The position numbers and the translations under genes are program-made. Source: Loripinus fragilis (taxonomy: Eukaryota > Mollusca > Bivalvia > Lucinida > Lucinidae). From it: DNA of 64,000 nt. Position 1 is the stretch's first letter; each line of letters starts with the position of its first letter. The notes beneath the pieces are model-generated. The model saw only the letters and a program-made list of their open reading frames with translations, was not told where the DNA came from and ran no database searches. The stretch is from the NCBI GenBank assembly GCA_964019695.1, contig OZ026530.1, forward strand, positions 42,083,716 to 42,147,715, read 5' to 3'. Positions 30,851 through 42,369 of the stretch are shown here, in pieces.

Positions 30851-32493
30851 GTTTCTTAAATGCTTGAATAAGACACATGCTTGTGTTAGTTCATTTTAAT
30901 ACATGAAATGATATATACAAGACATTTTCTATACTGTCTACAGTTCAGTTTAGACGAAACATGATTTTAAACATGTAGTAGCTTGGTAAGATCTTTTACC
31001 AAAAGTAAGAGCCAACCAAATACATATACAGCTTGTCAGCTATTGATTACAACAACTAATTTGAAAACAAATTAGGGATGAAAGCTAGCTCACAATGTGT
31101 AAAAGTTTAAGTCAGTTCAGGCATGGTTAACATTGAGAAATGAAGAATTTATATAGGTGTTATCCCTGTTCCTTTCAATGAAAACTTAAGTTCGTTTTAA
31201 TCATAACAATTTCTATCCCAAATATGGTACCCAGCATGCCTGTCCCTATGGTTATAATACTTATAGTATTAATCAGCATGTTTAGTTTGGCGAAGAAAGA
31301 AAAAATAATGTTGGTAACATGCATAACAAGAGTATTTAAGGATGTTATTACACGTATCATCTGTTTTGCCTATTTCTACAATTTTTGAAGCATTTAAACA
31401 GCTAGCTAAGGCAGTGTTTGTTCAAAATGTTCAATTAAGTCATATATCCATAAGATATTAGTGAATGCTTAGTTAAGATCCCTAGCATTGTTAGTATTGT
31501 ATTATAGACATGAAAAAATGAAAGGACTTCGACAGTTCATTGGGACTCTTTATTTGAGTTATTTCTGTCAATAAGACTTAGTTTAACAGTAAATTCTGTT
31601 TTATATTCAATTTGGTACAGATCATGCCACACGCTATCATGATCATTGGTATGAAATTGCATCCTATTAATCCTTTGGATATTTCAAATCAAGCTATATA
31701 AATTATAACTAGTAACAAACAATAAATCAAATGAGCCAGCACATTTTTTTTGTGCTAGTACTCATTGCAGTGTCAAGAAATGAGGGCTCAGGCAAGCCTG
31801 TAAATGTGCAGACTCAGTGACTCACCAGAGCGTTGGCTGTCTGCATCCACAAAGTATGGATATAGAGATGCAGACTCAGACCAGAATTAATATGGCTGGC
31901 TCGACTGCATCAGCATGAGCAATGAATGGATCCAAAATATTTGCTAATATGTGATAAGTACCATAATCACATGTGCTGGTCAAATCTTCATTTGAGCTCT
32001 TTATAGCAACCAACGAGTTGTTGCCGCGCAGTGGCAACATCGAGGGTTGGTTGCTGTTACGATTAGAGGCTCTGTTCTGTTCTATCCATCTGCTATATGA
32101 AGGCCTGATTTCCATTCTGTCAAAACAGAGTTCGGGTATCTATACGGAGTCGATTCGATCGTACGAAGAACCATATTCTACCTTTGAAAAATGTGCCGTG
32201 ATCATCATTCACATTGAAAAAATACAAAAAGTAAAAGTGAATCACGAAGCTGTCAGTTTTGTTGATATTTAACTTGTATTTTAACCATAAGACTGAGGAA
32301 TTTTTCGATCACCAGGAGCTTGAACGTGATCGATAGCTCTTTCAAGCAAGCGGCTGTGTGATCTCCATGACGTGACGTCACAATTCTTATAACGTTACGT
32401 CACGACGTGATAACGACTTAAGCCAAACGCCAACTGCCACGTGCATCGTCGCGCCCTTGAAAAAAAGACGACCACAAATGAGCCGCGACATAA
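30851..32493. other. Element 2 interior, AT-rich, no gene
   Basis: Overlapping frames at 31876-32272 on both strands show no domain. A CRE-like site cluster is listed separately at 32365-32415. Nothing else recognised. Confidence 0.35.
32365..32415. promoter_or_regulatory. Cluster of CRE-like TGACGTCA/ACGTCA words
   Basis: ATGACGTGACGTCACAATTC followed by ACGTTACGTCACGACGTGA: a perfect GTGACGTCAC palindrome and two more half sites within 45 bp. These could bind CREB/ATF-type factors. No adjacent gene was found, so function is unknown. Confidence 0.35.
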
Positions 32494-32703
32494 GATTTCC
32501 AACAATGTGATATGTGCAACCAGCGAAGACTCAGATCAGCCTGCGCATACACGCAGTCTGATCAGAGCCTTTGCTAGTCGCTTGAATTTTCTATGAGTGT
32601 TATGCAACTGAATGAACATCATTTAGAGTTTCTAAGCTTAAAAGGAGGCTGCATAGGCTCGTCTGAGTCTATACTTGTCATAATGACACATTGTTGGAAA
32701 TCA
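32494..32703. mobile_element. 210-bp MITE with perfect 16-bp terminal inverted repeats
   Basis: GATTTCCAACAATGTG at 32494-32509 and its exact inverse at 32688-32703. ACATA flanks both sides (one extra A on the left), a possible 5-bp target duplication. The interior contains AGATCAGCCTGCGCATACAC and a second inverted patch. No coding content. Confidence 0.8.
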
Positions 32704-32859
32704 CATATTGCTGCTCAAATTAAAATCCTTATGGTATCCAATAGGAACTTCCGTTCAAGAGTTTGAAATAGCTTGCAGGATTATCTTTATTTCCTTATAC
32801 TCAGAGCAACGACAATTTACTGAAACACTTTTGTCACTTTTCATAAGGTGTTCTGTGCC

Positions 32860-32915
32860 AGGTGTGGTACTAATTGTATCGATTCCTGCTATTTGCCTTC
32901 TTCCTTACTTTTTAT
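32860..32915 (+). mobile_element. Penelope-like family A, tiny 3' end fragment
   Basis: CCAGGTGTGGTACTAATTGT then TCGATTCCTGCTATTTGCC: only the last about 55 bp of the family A 3' UTR. Extreme 5' truncation. Confidence 0.65.
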
Positions 32916-32919
32916 ACTC

Positions 32920-35274
32920 ACACGAGTACCGACTCACAAGAAATACCGTATACTGTGCTATCCTCTCAGATCAAATAGTGGTTGGTTACCCATTAGGTGT
33001 GCCTATTTCATATTAGATTATAATAAATGCGATTAACAATTAATTTTTCATGTAAAGGCATTACTGTAAAAACAAATCTGATATAAGGTTTCAATATTTG
33101 GTATACTATATCATACATACAAGTAACATAAATGACTATAGTCTTTAACGCCATACTGCTGTCAATATCTGAGATTTATGGTATCCTTTTCAATGTGAAA
33201 GAAATATAATTTCTTTTGGAAATGATTAGATTTAAAGACCCATAGTAATTAGAAATGCATAGATACTTACCACCAAAATCATGCACATGTATACTTTGTT
33301 AATATTCCATGTAAGTCTTTCATCGATAACAATGTTTATACTGAGTAGACTGTTCTCCCTATACTTTTTTTGTCAGAACAGTTGACTCTTTGCATATGTC
33401 TTGAATCCATACACTGGTGTGTTTGCTTTAATTTGGTCATGTCACACCCTGTATAGTGGAAATTAGCATAAGCTATTTTAGCATTAATTGCTAAAACTAC
33501 CAATACATGTAAATAAGATTTCATGACTGCACTTTTCACCTTAAATATTTTACTCTATCATCAAATATTCTAAAAGAAAATTGTGAATTCCTTTTTTACA
33601 TCAGCTTAAATGTCAAATTCGGTCTGGCCTTATTCTGGCAAAGAAAGTCCTATAAATTTCAATTTGTATCGTAAATAACAGTTGACTTGTTTTCTTGGAT
33701 ATGATCATATCACTTGTGATTATTGTCATGGAAACTCCACCATTATCATTTATTTTTTCCCATTTCAAAGAAATATTTGTTCTAAATAAACCATTTACTT
33801 AAAAAGTTTACATTGCTTAAGTTAATGGACAGTAGAACTATGTTGATTTAATTATCAGTTACACCCATTAAACAATGAAATTTATGCTTAAGATAAACTA
33901 TTTACAAGCCAAAAGTAAAGTAGCGCATCAACATTTGTATACACAAATACAACAATGTTAGTGTAATATTTGATTTGGATACAGCCTCTTCAAACTGTAT
34001 ATGATAACATACACTAATAATGCATAACATATATGTAACATTTATCAATATTTGCTCTACAAACTTACAAATACTTGATTCTATCTAGGTTGTTATAGCA
34101 CAAATGTTTTTGTATGCTACAACACCTACCATACAACATTTAGTAAATAAAAAATGCTATTGTACATGAACTAAAATATACAAGGAATACCAGCGTGTAT
34201 TGTGTTACTGACCATGTTTGCACAATTTGAGCAGCAGTTAACAAATATTTTTGTTGCTGTTAATTAAGTGACTAGATTAAAGTTTATTTTCTTCAAATAG
34301 GTAATACAAAAACCTAAACCACCATACATAAAAATTACAGACTCAACTTAATACAGTCTTTCACAGCATTTTAGATATACATAAATCCTTATGATCTATT
34401 TTATATGGTAATATATGTTACTTTAACAATTTTGACAGAACATGGACACTTATCCTTATTCAGGTGGTACTTGAGAGCAAAATTGTGTTTTTAATGAGAT
34501 TTAAAACCCATAAAATTGGCCAAATCAACATTTTTTTTTAAAAAAAAGTTCTAAAATAAACTATTTCACAAAGGTAAATATGCTTTGAATATTTGACATA
34601 GTCTCTTTATAAGAACAGATAAATTCTATCGTTGATAACTAGTATTTTTATGTCTATTGACACAAAAATCAGTTCTGAAATGAAATAAAATATCCTTTGA
34701 TGTATCATTTTGGTAATTAAGCAATATATAGAAAACCTTAAGGTTTGTAACATACGTTACATATTGCCAAACAAACAAAAGACTGATACTATACACCAGA
34801 AACAATGTTGATATTCCCTTTCACTTTATTAATCAGTATTATGCTCATATATGGTGCTTAAAAACTTACATATATAATAACATGTCTTGTTTTTCAATGA
34901 AAATGTATTTACAGAACATAACGTTTTATTAGGGGTTGTCATATTAAACAGCTTATAAGTCCTTAAGTTTTTGTGATAGAAGCAAGCTGTTTACAGTTTT
35001 GAAATGGTCAGTTAATAGTCTTTTAGAGACATGTATTCTAATTTAAAATATTTAATGAGAGGTTTATAAAAAGAAACTATATAACAAAATATCAATGATT
35101 TTATAGGGTGTAGTTGAAAATGTAACGTAAATGACACCATAATTGGTCTAAATTACTCTAACAAACATCAGTATCTGCAGGAAATTAACTGATCTTATAT
35201 ATTAAATGACTGTTTAGCCAATTTGAATAGTTCAAGTACTACTTTAATAGCCTTAATTTTTATATTTTTGTCTT
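32920..35274. other. Element 2 interior, AT-rich, no gene
   Basis: 2.3 kb of AT-rich DNA with scattered GTAACATACGTTAC-type palindromes (34408, 34745). No frame above 67 codons and no recognisable protein. Confidence 0.4.
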
Positions 35275-35430
35275 TCAAAAAAATGAGGGGTAACGTATTT
35301 AACAAGGTGTAGCACCCACACGCCCACACCGCCAGATGGCCAGCACGTTGCAAGAAGCTCGATAGATGTTATACTTTTAGAAAAACATAGTCTACAAAAT
35401 TCCCCCTGGGGGAGCAAAACCCTTAGTAGG
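35275..35430 (-). repeat. Element 2 right inverted repeat
   Basis: Inverse of 26195-26345 with many substitutions. Ends at GGGGGAGCAAAACCC, the same terminal design as element 1. Confidence 0.6.
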
Positions 35431-35745
35431 TCATTGCCTAAGACATTGCATCAATACCGCCAAAACATCAATTCTGACGTCTGTTTACTTACATTTTGGC
35501 AGTTTGCGATTACCGACCGATTGAGGTGGACATGTTTTTTTCAAATCAGTGGCGCTGCAACGGGTAGCAAAAACGTTTAAAAGGTCAAGAAAGCTTCAAG
35601 TCAAGGGTAGACTTCTGGATCAAGCAATGGATTTTTTCTCCCATAGGGAGCTAATTGAGCGATTTTATCCTGTATGAGCAGTTCTTTAGAGTATGGAAAT
35701 CACTTTTATCACATTAAGTGATCTCCCTTGAATGTTAGTATATTT

Positions 35746-35763
35746 GTTACGCACGTGCGTAAC
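35746..35763. repeat. Perfect 18-bp palindrome with E-box core
   Basis: GTTACGCACGTGCGTAAC, self-complementary throughout, with CACGTG at its centre. It could be a bHLH or bZIP site. It lies 68 bp before the exon-like segment at 35831. Confidence 0.6.
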
Positions 35764-35830
35764 CTGCGTAATGGGTGCTACGCCAATGCTGCATAACTCC
35801 ATATTACTAAGAATTTAATGTATTTTACAG

Positions 35831-35974
35831 CTTTGGGAAGAGGAATTTGAACCATTAGAAGAACTCGCTCATGCAGAACTTTGTGTTGTTATAAGTCCCC
35901 GGAACCTCACTACCCCTGGAGTGATATATGCCGCTTTGCAAAAGGGCAGTTACCAAACCACTCTGTTTCACTAA
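35831..35974 (+). CDS. Possible terminal exon, 47 codons, unknown protein
   Basis: Preceded by a splice-acceptor-like TTAATGTATTTTACAG. From the first base the frame is open for 47 codons and ends in TAA at 35972. The peptide starts LWEEEFEPLEELAHAELCVV and continues ISPRNLTTPGVIYAALQKGS, with protein-like composition. I do not recognise a family and found no upstream exon. It may be chance. Confidence 0.35.
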   Translation, partial: LWEEEFEPLEELAHAELCVVISPRNLTTPGVIYAALQKGSYQTTLFH

Positions 35975-36165
35975 TAAGCAGAATTCTCCTATAAACACAC
36001 GCTGTGTGATTTATAGAACATCTACACTATGTGAACTTTGGTTTTAAGCTGATAAGCTGGAGCTGTTTCTTATCAATACATTTTCATCTTGGGAAAGAAA
36101 ACAGTTGAGAAGCAGAGGAAATAACTAATTTGGAAAAAGGCTATGTGTGCAGTAGCCTACACTTA

Positions 36166-36831
36166 CTAGGGTCGGACTTGATTTAGCAATTTTAGGCCAG
36201 AACAATCATCTAAAACAAGCAAAAGTGGGCACTTTGGAATACTCCGGAGTAAATCAAGCGATAGACTTATAAAGTCTGATGAGATGGGTTTTTTTCGTAT
36301 ACATTTTCTCTCATATTGATCTATATCACGAAATATCCATATCCCTCTCAAATACTTTTCTCTTCTGCTATTTTTGTTGAGTCAGCATAAATTAAAATTC
36401 TGGACTGGAATACGGCAAAAGATAAGATGTGGAATGGTATTGGTTGGTATGGATTCATAGGTCCTACAACATCTACGACTGATATAAGTCTAATCAAGCG
36501 ATTGCTGTTTGAATTAGAAAAAATAGCACAATCCAATTTACAAGAAAAAAAGAATGACAAAGCACAAGTGCTTTTAATCCCTTTTACTGATGACCATATT
36601 TTTTTTCAATATAAATACTTAAAAGAACTTTTCGGGAAATATAGAAAAAATAGCTCATTACAGTGTAGGCAGTGCTCAGCCATCTTATTTTGGAACAGGT
36701 CACACGCGAGTGTTCTGTCAACACCACCTCGGAAGACGAAGTAGGCCCAGGTGTTCCAGCGCACTTGATTTCTGTTCTGCCTGCTCGGAGTTTATGGAGA
36801 AAAGGGAACAGCTAAATCAAGTCCGCTCTAG
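36166..36831. mobile_element. 666-bp inverted-repeat element with an unassigned ORF
   Basis: CTAGGGTCGGACTTGATTTAG at the left, and at the right the inverse of CTAGAGCGGACTTGATTTAG. A 105-codon plus-strand frame at 36427-36744 (NGIGWYGFIGPTTSTTDISL near its start, CRQC near its end) lies inside. It resembles no transposase I know and may be chance. A non-autonomous DNA transposon is the best guess. Confidence 0.55.
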
Positions 36832-36892
36832 GTCGAGTAAAGTATGCTCAGCTTTCCTTTCCAGAGAGAGTTAATTACTTTGAATTAGATAA

Positions 36893-36960
36893 AAAGTAAG
36901 TGTGTATGATCAGAAAATACCACAAACACACACTGATGACCGCGATGTAGACCACGGAAC
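36893..36960 (-). mobile_element. Penelope-like family B, 3' end fragment
   Basis: AGTGTGTATGATCAGAAAAT, then ACCACAAACACACACTGATG: the last about 65 bp of family B. Confidence 0.6.
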
Positions 36961-37104
36961 AAAACGAAAAACATTGAAGCATCCCCATTTTAACTGCAAT
37001 TTGCATGCTTAAATAATGCGCAGGCATGCTGATCAGAAATATCGAATCAGAGATATAGTTAAATTAATTTTACGTGTTTTATGTTAAAACAGTAGTGGAA
37101 AAAT

Positions 37105-37490
37105 ATGGTCTAGGACATGATGCATGGATAAGTTTGTGGTATTTCATGCAAACAAAACATTTATGTGTCTTGATCAATATCTAAACTAAGGGCGAGGTTG
37201 GCGCCGTGAAACCGTTTATACCCTCCAGTAAAATATTTTTACTGACCGTTCCAAGGCGTACTTCTTTTGTGGATCATTTAATTTGTGTTATGTTTGTCTT
37301 GTGTTTGTCATGCTTTCGCGTCTGGTCATTGCTGTCTTGTGGTCGCCTGCTGGGAAAGGGCTGACCTCTTGGCTCTCGTTTGTGATGTTTAATTGTGTTT
37401 TGTCACTTTCCCATGTGGTATCCTGGGTCAGGTGTGGTACTCGATTGTATCGATTCCTGATCTCAGCCGCCTTTCTTACTTTACTTAATT
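37105..37490 (+). mobile_element. Penelope-like family A, 3' UTR fragment
   Basis: Starts AGGACATGATGCATGGATAAG and continues TTTCATGCAAACAAAAC, GGTTGGCGCCGTGAAACC, ACTTCTTTTGTGGATC, GTCGCCTGCTGGGAAAGG and GGTCAGGTGTGGTACTCG to the terminal TCGATTCCTGATCTC. The 69-codon frame across it is UTR. Confidence 0.8.
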
Positions 37491-38081
37491 AGCCTCGCAA
37501 GTGACACGGTATCGAAGTATACTGTTTAGGGTCGTTGTTTATAGCCGTATTTATCTCCCCATTTTCCTTGCCTTGAATAGTGTATGTATACTTTTGACTA
37601 CTTTATTGACCTATTTATGTACATACATAATCACGAACATTGTTGCGAATATCGAAGTTGGAAATTTTGACTTTTTTAGCAAATGACTTTTAGGGAGTGT
37701 TCCCGCCTTACAGAACATCTCCTTTCCAATAGAGCTTTATACATTTCAGGAATCATATCACATGATCAAGCTTAGCGCCATGCTCATTTTAAACACTTTT
37801 CAAAAATCTTCTCAGGGACCGCTTGGTTATTGGCAGGTTACATTAGGATATAGGCACAGCCTGCAGCGTATGTGCAATTAGGAACCTAGGTTGATTTTTA
37901 CATAGTAAACCTTTATAATAAGGAGACGCTTATTCTTGTTACTCAGTGTAACGTCTTTGGGATTGTTTGTAAAAGTAGCAAGTGTCTGTGCTTTATTTAT
38001 AAGGCATGGCATTACAATTTTAAACCTTGTTTTGTTTAATTACTATCTACTTTAACTTCCAGAATGCAAATCTGAATAAAC
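37491..38081. other. Unassigned DNA
   Basis: No gene or repeat recognised. A 61-codon frame (37501-37686) is hydrophobic but has no support. Confidence 0.35.
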
Positions 38082-38922
38082 TACTTTTTGGACACCAGAA
38101 ATAGGTAAACTCGAGTTTTCTATGTTTTTCACATTGATTTTCGGCTATAACTTTTTTTATTTTAGCAATAAAAGTTGAAGAGAGAAATTAGCGCCAATGT
38201 CTCCAAAAGGTCCGAAGTTTGTGACACAAACAGATTTTTTGTGTACATAGATGAAGATTTTGCAATAAATTGAATTTAGCCAAATTTTCTAAGTCTTTTA
38301 TTGACATTTAAATTCCACAAAGGCATGAAAGAAAAGGATTCGTCTCAAAATCAAATTCCACAAAGGCATGAAAGAAAGGATTCGTCTCAAAATCAAATTC
38401 ACAAGCGGTGAATATACCGTTATTAATCGGTTGTGTATAGCATAATCCTGCCGTTTGCTTAATCAGAATTTACAGTGCATATGCAGAATCTACTTTGAGC
38501 ATGATCATTTGTAGGCACACAGACTTGGATTTGCCATGACATGTCATTGTCGTATTACGCACGTGCTCCTAAACAGATGGCTTCTAGATGACCCCAGTAG
38601 CTAAACGCACGAGCGAATCAGGCGCGATTTCCAGTATATTTGAACAAGCCATCCATCGCCTTTTTCAGTGAATCAGAGCGGCGCAATGTAATTTTTTGAC
38701 CGACATATTTGACTTAGTTTATCTGCGCTTTGCCTAAAATGCATAAATAGTGCATCTATGTGTAGAGTTAACAACTGCATCTTTGATGTTGGAACCGTTT
38801 GGAGAAATTGGTGCTATTTTTTTCTCTACAACTTTCATCGCAAAATTAAAAGCAAAAAAAATTATCGCTGAAAAATCAATGTGAAAAGCATAAAATATCT
38901 AGTTAAGTGCCGGAAAAAGTAC
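38082..38922. mobile_element. 841-bp element with about 175-bp inverted arms
   Basis: The left end TACTTTTTGGACACC and right end (inverse of TACTTTTTCCGGCAC) begin arms that stay alignable through TTTTCACATTGATTTT, CAATAAAAGTTG and CAATGTCTCCAAAAGG. Inside, a segment of about 45 bp (TTCCACAAAGGCATGAAAG...CTCAAAATCAAA) is duplicated in tandem at 38310-38398. No ORF. Fits a non-autonomous DNA transposon. Confidence 0.7.
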
Positions 38923-39464
38923 TGAAATTGTTTAAGCTTCTTAGGACATCTGCGCTATATATTCTTTTGAAATAGAGAATATGGTGTTTAAGCATTGCGC
39001 ATGCGCCAATTAGACATCTGATGTTATCAAAATTCTGATAACTATGCAACATTTGCCAAATAAATGTTGGTTTACATTATTCATAGAAGTAAGAAAAAGC
39101 TTAAATAAAACACAAGTGGGGCCTTATCAACGTCTCTCTGTATAATAGTGAGGCGAGGAGTCGTAAGAATAGACAGCTCAGCAGTAGTACATGGACTTGA
39201 ATTGACGACAAACGTGAATAATATGGTCGTCGATGAAGTTACCTTAAGGTAACCAGTATAACGTAGGAAGTTTGTCCAGCTTTTTTTTCATAAACAAACA
39301 CATCCCATTTATTAGCTATATGACATCAATATCTACTAACAGTATACCTCGCATCATACAATTTATGTCCCTAGGCATTAGCGCTGCTCATTTCTTGCTT
39401 CAGAGTGTTGATACAGTACATCTTTCAAACAACTACGTCATTATTAGTGGATCATTTATGTTAT
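38923..39464. other. Unassigned DNA with a 16-bp palindrome
   Basis: GTTACCTTAAGGTAAC at 39238-39253 is a perfect palindrome. No gene recognised. The 89-codon frame 39272-39541 runs into Penelope UTR. Confidence 0.4.
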
Positions 39465-39655
39465 TTCTGTCTTGGTTTTGTTATGCCTTCGTGCGCGTCT
39501 GTTTATTGATGCCTTGTGGTCACCTGCTGGGAAAGGGGTGACCTTGGCTCTCGTTTGTGATGTCCAATCGCGAAGTTGTCATTTTCCCATTGGTTTCCTG
39601 GGTAAGATGTGGTGCTTGATTGTATCGACTCCTGTTCTTTGCCCTTATCTACAGG
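39465..39655 (+). mobile_element. Penelope-like family A, 3' end fragment
   Basis: TTGTGGTCACCTGCTGGG, GGTGACCTTGGCTCTCG, CATTTTCCCATTGGTTTCCTG and TGTATCGACTCCTG: the last about 190 bp of the UTR with several small deletions. Confidence 0.75.
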
Positions 39656-40705
39656 CGCCCAGGATAAACTTCTTAAGAAATTCCTGGACACCATTCTCCA
39701 AATAGCAAAACGTAAATTTAGGTTAAGATGAAAGAATAACTTACATATTACAGTAAAATGAGTTGTAAACTTGAATTTTAACGTATGTATTTTTTCTGAA
39801 TAATAAAGACGAAGAGGATATGAGCGAAAATCCTTGTTAAAATGTCCTGCATCATAAAGTCGGTGAGGTCTATCATATACTTGTTTCGAATCTGTATCTG
39901 AAACAACGAGAAGAAATAGAAAATGGTTACTAAAGAGCGTCATTTTGCGCCTTGAATTTTTAAAGTAATACTTCAACCAGAAAGTGTAGATAAATATAAT
40001 ACATCACTTAGGGAAGAATTTGCTCATTTTTTAAACTGGAAAGGGGTCGATATTCGGCCCCATATTTTTTCCAAGTAAATCCCTGACTAAACACGAAATG
40101 CATCGAAAGCAAACATAGACTGTCCATTTTCCTGGGAAATATAGGAGTAGCCAATAAGGGTTTGAACATAGCAACACTTTAAAAATTCAAGAGCTCATTG
40201 ACTACATGTATGTCAGGACTACCATAGTAAACAGGATGCCCAAAACACTTACATTAACTGAACCGCTAAGCGTGAAAACCTATAAGTGTTTTGACAATAT
40301 GGTATTTTGCGATAGATATGAAATTGTGCAGAGACGGTAATTTGAAGCTGCATCATTGCAAATCGGATGTTACAATGTATTATGATTGTGTTAGAGGCTG
40401 CATAGTCGATTTCAGAAATAAAGGTGAATGGACAAAATCACAAAAACACAAATCTTGCTGTCTCAGACAATTTCACATTCCTACTTAATCTTACATTCAT
40501 TCATTTACATTGTTGTGTGGGCGCATATAAGATCATGCTCGCGTGTTGGCATTGCGAATTCGCGTTTCAGGTGCATTTACAATGCGTTATATAACCGTTC
40601 GATTTAAATTGCGTTGAAAACGCGAATAAACGCGTATCAAATCATATTTTCTTTAAAAAAAATCGATATTGAAATGCGTTGACTCTGTTTAGCTATATCT
40701 AGCCT
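39656..40705. other. Unassigned DNA
   Basis: A minus-strand frame of 157 codons (39503-39976) overlaps the Penelope fragment and has no domain. 40540-40640 is rich in CGCG words (GCGAATTCGCG, AACGCGAATAAACGCG). No gene supported. Confidence 0.35.
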
Positions 40706-40706
40706 A

Positions 40707-41551
40707 AAATAGTGAGTATGATCAGCACATGCCACAATCACAAACTGCAGACAAACCAACGGCATCGCGATAAAGAGCCACACAACAATGACAAGACACC
40801 AGGAAGACAAACTAAGCAAAACAACCAGCTCTCTCTTCCCAATCAATATGATTGCAAAACTAGAATAGACATAAAGTAACGTACAACATATAACAATTAA
40901 AGACTAATACCATGGGAGTAACAATCAACAACGAGTCAACAACAACAGAACCACCACCTTAAAACAGATAGCTGTCTAAGCCACCGTGGGGCTTAAATGG
41001 ATTTTACTGGTACCAACTCTTCGCCTTATGTTCTGCTGTTGTTGAAGTACAAAACATGTTCAGCTCACATGGAGGCCTTCTATCTTTTGCAATGTGTCAT
41101 CATAAAGAAACTCTCTTATCAATTTAACATACTATGTTGAAACAAAGAAAAGGGCTCTCGACTCAAAGATAGTCTGAGCTAAAAAAAAAAACTCTAATTG
41201 AGCCACGGTTTGTCCAACTACAGATAAGAATCAGGTACCAACCAACTGACTAAAGTTTTACGTCAGGGCTGTCATTAGGTCTTAGACTCGACTCACCGTC
41301 GCGACATTAAAGAGGAAAAATAGCCATAAACCGTGAGTGGTTTTTAAACCAGGCATGCAGACTGTAGCATGACATCCAAGTTATATCAAACCTTTATTTA
41401 ACGTTTATAATCGCTTTGTATTGATCACTAAGATCAATTTTTTCAACAATCCATTTGAATTTATAGACTAAATCACCATGAAATATTGGTTCCGATATGC
41501 CTTTTTGCAGAAGAGTTTTTAAGCCAATGTTGTATTTACAATTAAAAATAA
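40707..41551 (-). mobile_element. Penelope-like family B, UTR plus decayed RT C-terminus (copy 1 of a tandem)
   Basis: Terminus at GTGAGTATGATCAGCACATG, UTR to about 41330, then decayed coding (GTGAGTGGTTTTTAAACC, CATGCAGACTGTAGCATGAC on the plus strand) matching the last RT codons. Breaks off at 41551, where the next copy begins at once. Confidence 0.78.
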
Positions 41552-42268
41552 TGAGTGAGTATGATCAGGAAATACTACAATCACAAACCACAGATATAGC
41601 GTCTGAGGCCTGACCCACCGTCGTGTAATTAATGAGTAAGCCATAGCTATAAACCGTGATTGGGTTTAAAACCAGGCATGCAGACTGTCGCATGACATCC
41701 AAGTTATATCCAACCTTTTATATCATTTTATAATCTTTTTGAATTGATGACTAAAATCAGGTTTTCCAGCAATTCGTTTGAATTTATTACTAAATCACCA
41801 TAAAGTATAGATTCTGATATGCCTTGTTACAGAAGAGTTTTTAACCCAATGTTGTATTTAACAACTAACTATGAGTGTCTATGGTAGAATATAGAAAATG
41901 CTTTTCGAATTTTATGATACCTATCTATAACCTTGTTTTAATAACTAAGCAGTTAAAAATAAGTTTCTGTTGTTGAAGTCATCAGCATTAGAACATACTC
42001 TTGCAAACGAATAAGCTGAGAAATATATACACCATAGAAAGGGGAGCGAGGAACATCTCCATCAAAAAAATGGAATATTTATTATTTCAAAATTAAAATC
42101 ATCCCGTTTATCATAAATTTTAGAAGCAACTATGCCATTTGTTATTGACAAGTTCAAGTCCAGAAACAGAGCTTCAGTATCAGAAGAATTCGCCTTATTT
42201 AGCTGAAGTTCAGTAGGATATATCTGACCTACCATTTGTTCAAAATAAGGATTATCAATATTACGTTA
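41552..42268 (-). mobile_element. Penelope-like family B, RT-bearing copy (copy 2 of a tandem)
   Basis: Starts with the family B terminus GAGTGAGTATGATCAGGAAAT, loses most of the UTR within 50 bp, then runs through decayed RT. Minus-strand blocks include FLDLNLSITNGIVASKIYDK, DGDVPRSPFYGVYISQLIR and HKIRKAFSIFYH, about 60-70% like family A. Many stops and shifts. Ends near 42268, where the TIR element at 42370 follows. Confidence 0.8.
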
Positions 42269-42369
42269 GTAAGTAATCTTTTATTATAGTGACTTTTGTA
42301 ATTGTCCGGGTTTGCCGCATACGAATAAGTATACGTAAAAGGAAAGGTAACGCGATAGGTGAAGATTAG

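Larger units (their letters stand above)
26195..35430. mobile_element. Second large inverted-repeat element (element 2), interrupted by Penelope-like copies
   Basis: The left end (C-rich run at about 26211, GAGAATTGTGTACAC, TTTTCTAAAACTATG, GGCCATCTGACAGCGGGG) and right end (inverse near 35275-35425: GGCCATCTGGCGGTG on the minus strand, TTTTTCTAAAAGTAT, GAATTTTGTAGACTATG, then a short C run and GGGTTTTGCTCC) form diverged inverted repeats. The terminus resembles element 1 (GGG..TTGCTCCCC). The interior is AT-rich with further GTAAC-type palindromes (26335, 26690, 26820, 34408, 34745, 35290). Penelope-like copies occupy 27.1-30.85 kb. No intact transposase. Confidence 0.6.

Noticed and set aside
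39503..39976. 157-codon minus-strand ORF as a gene
   Set aside because: Part lies in the antisense of a Penelope-like UTR fragment. The rest has no recognisable domain.
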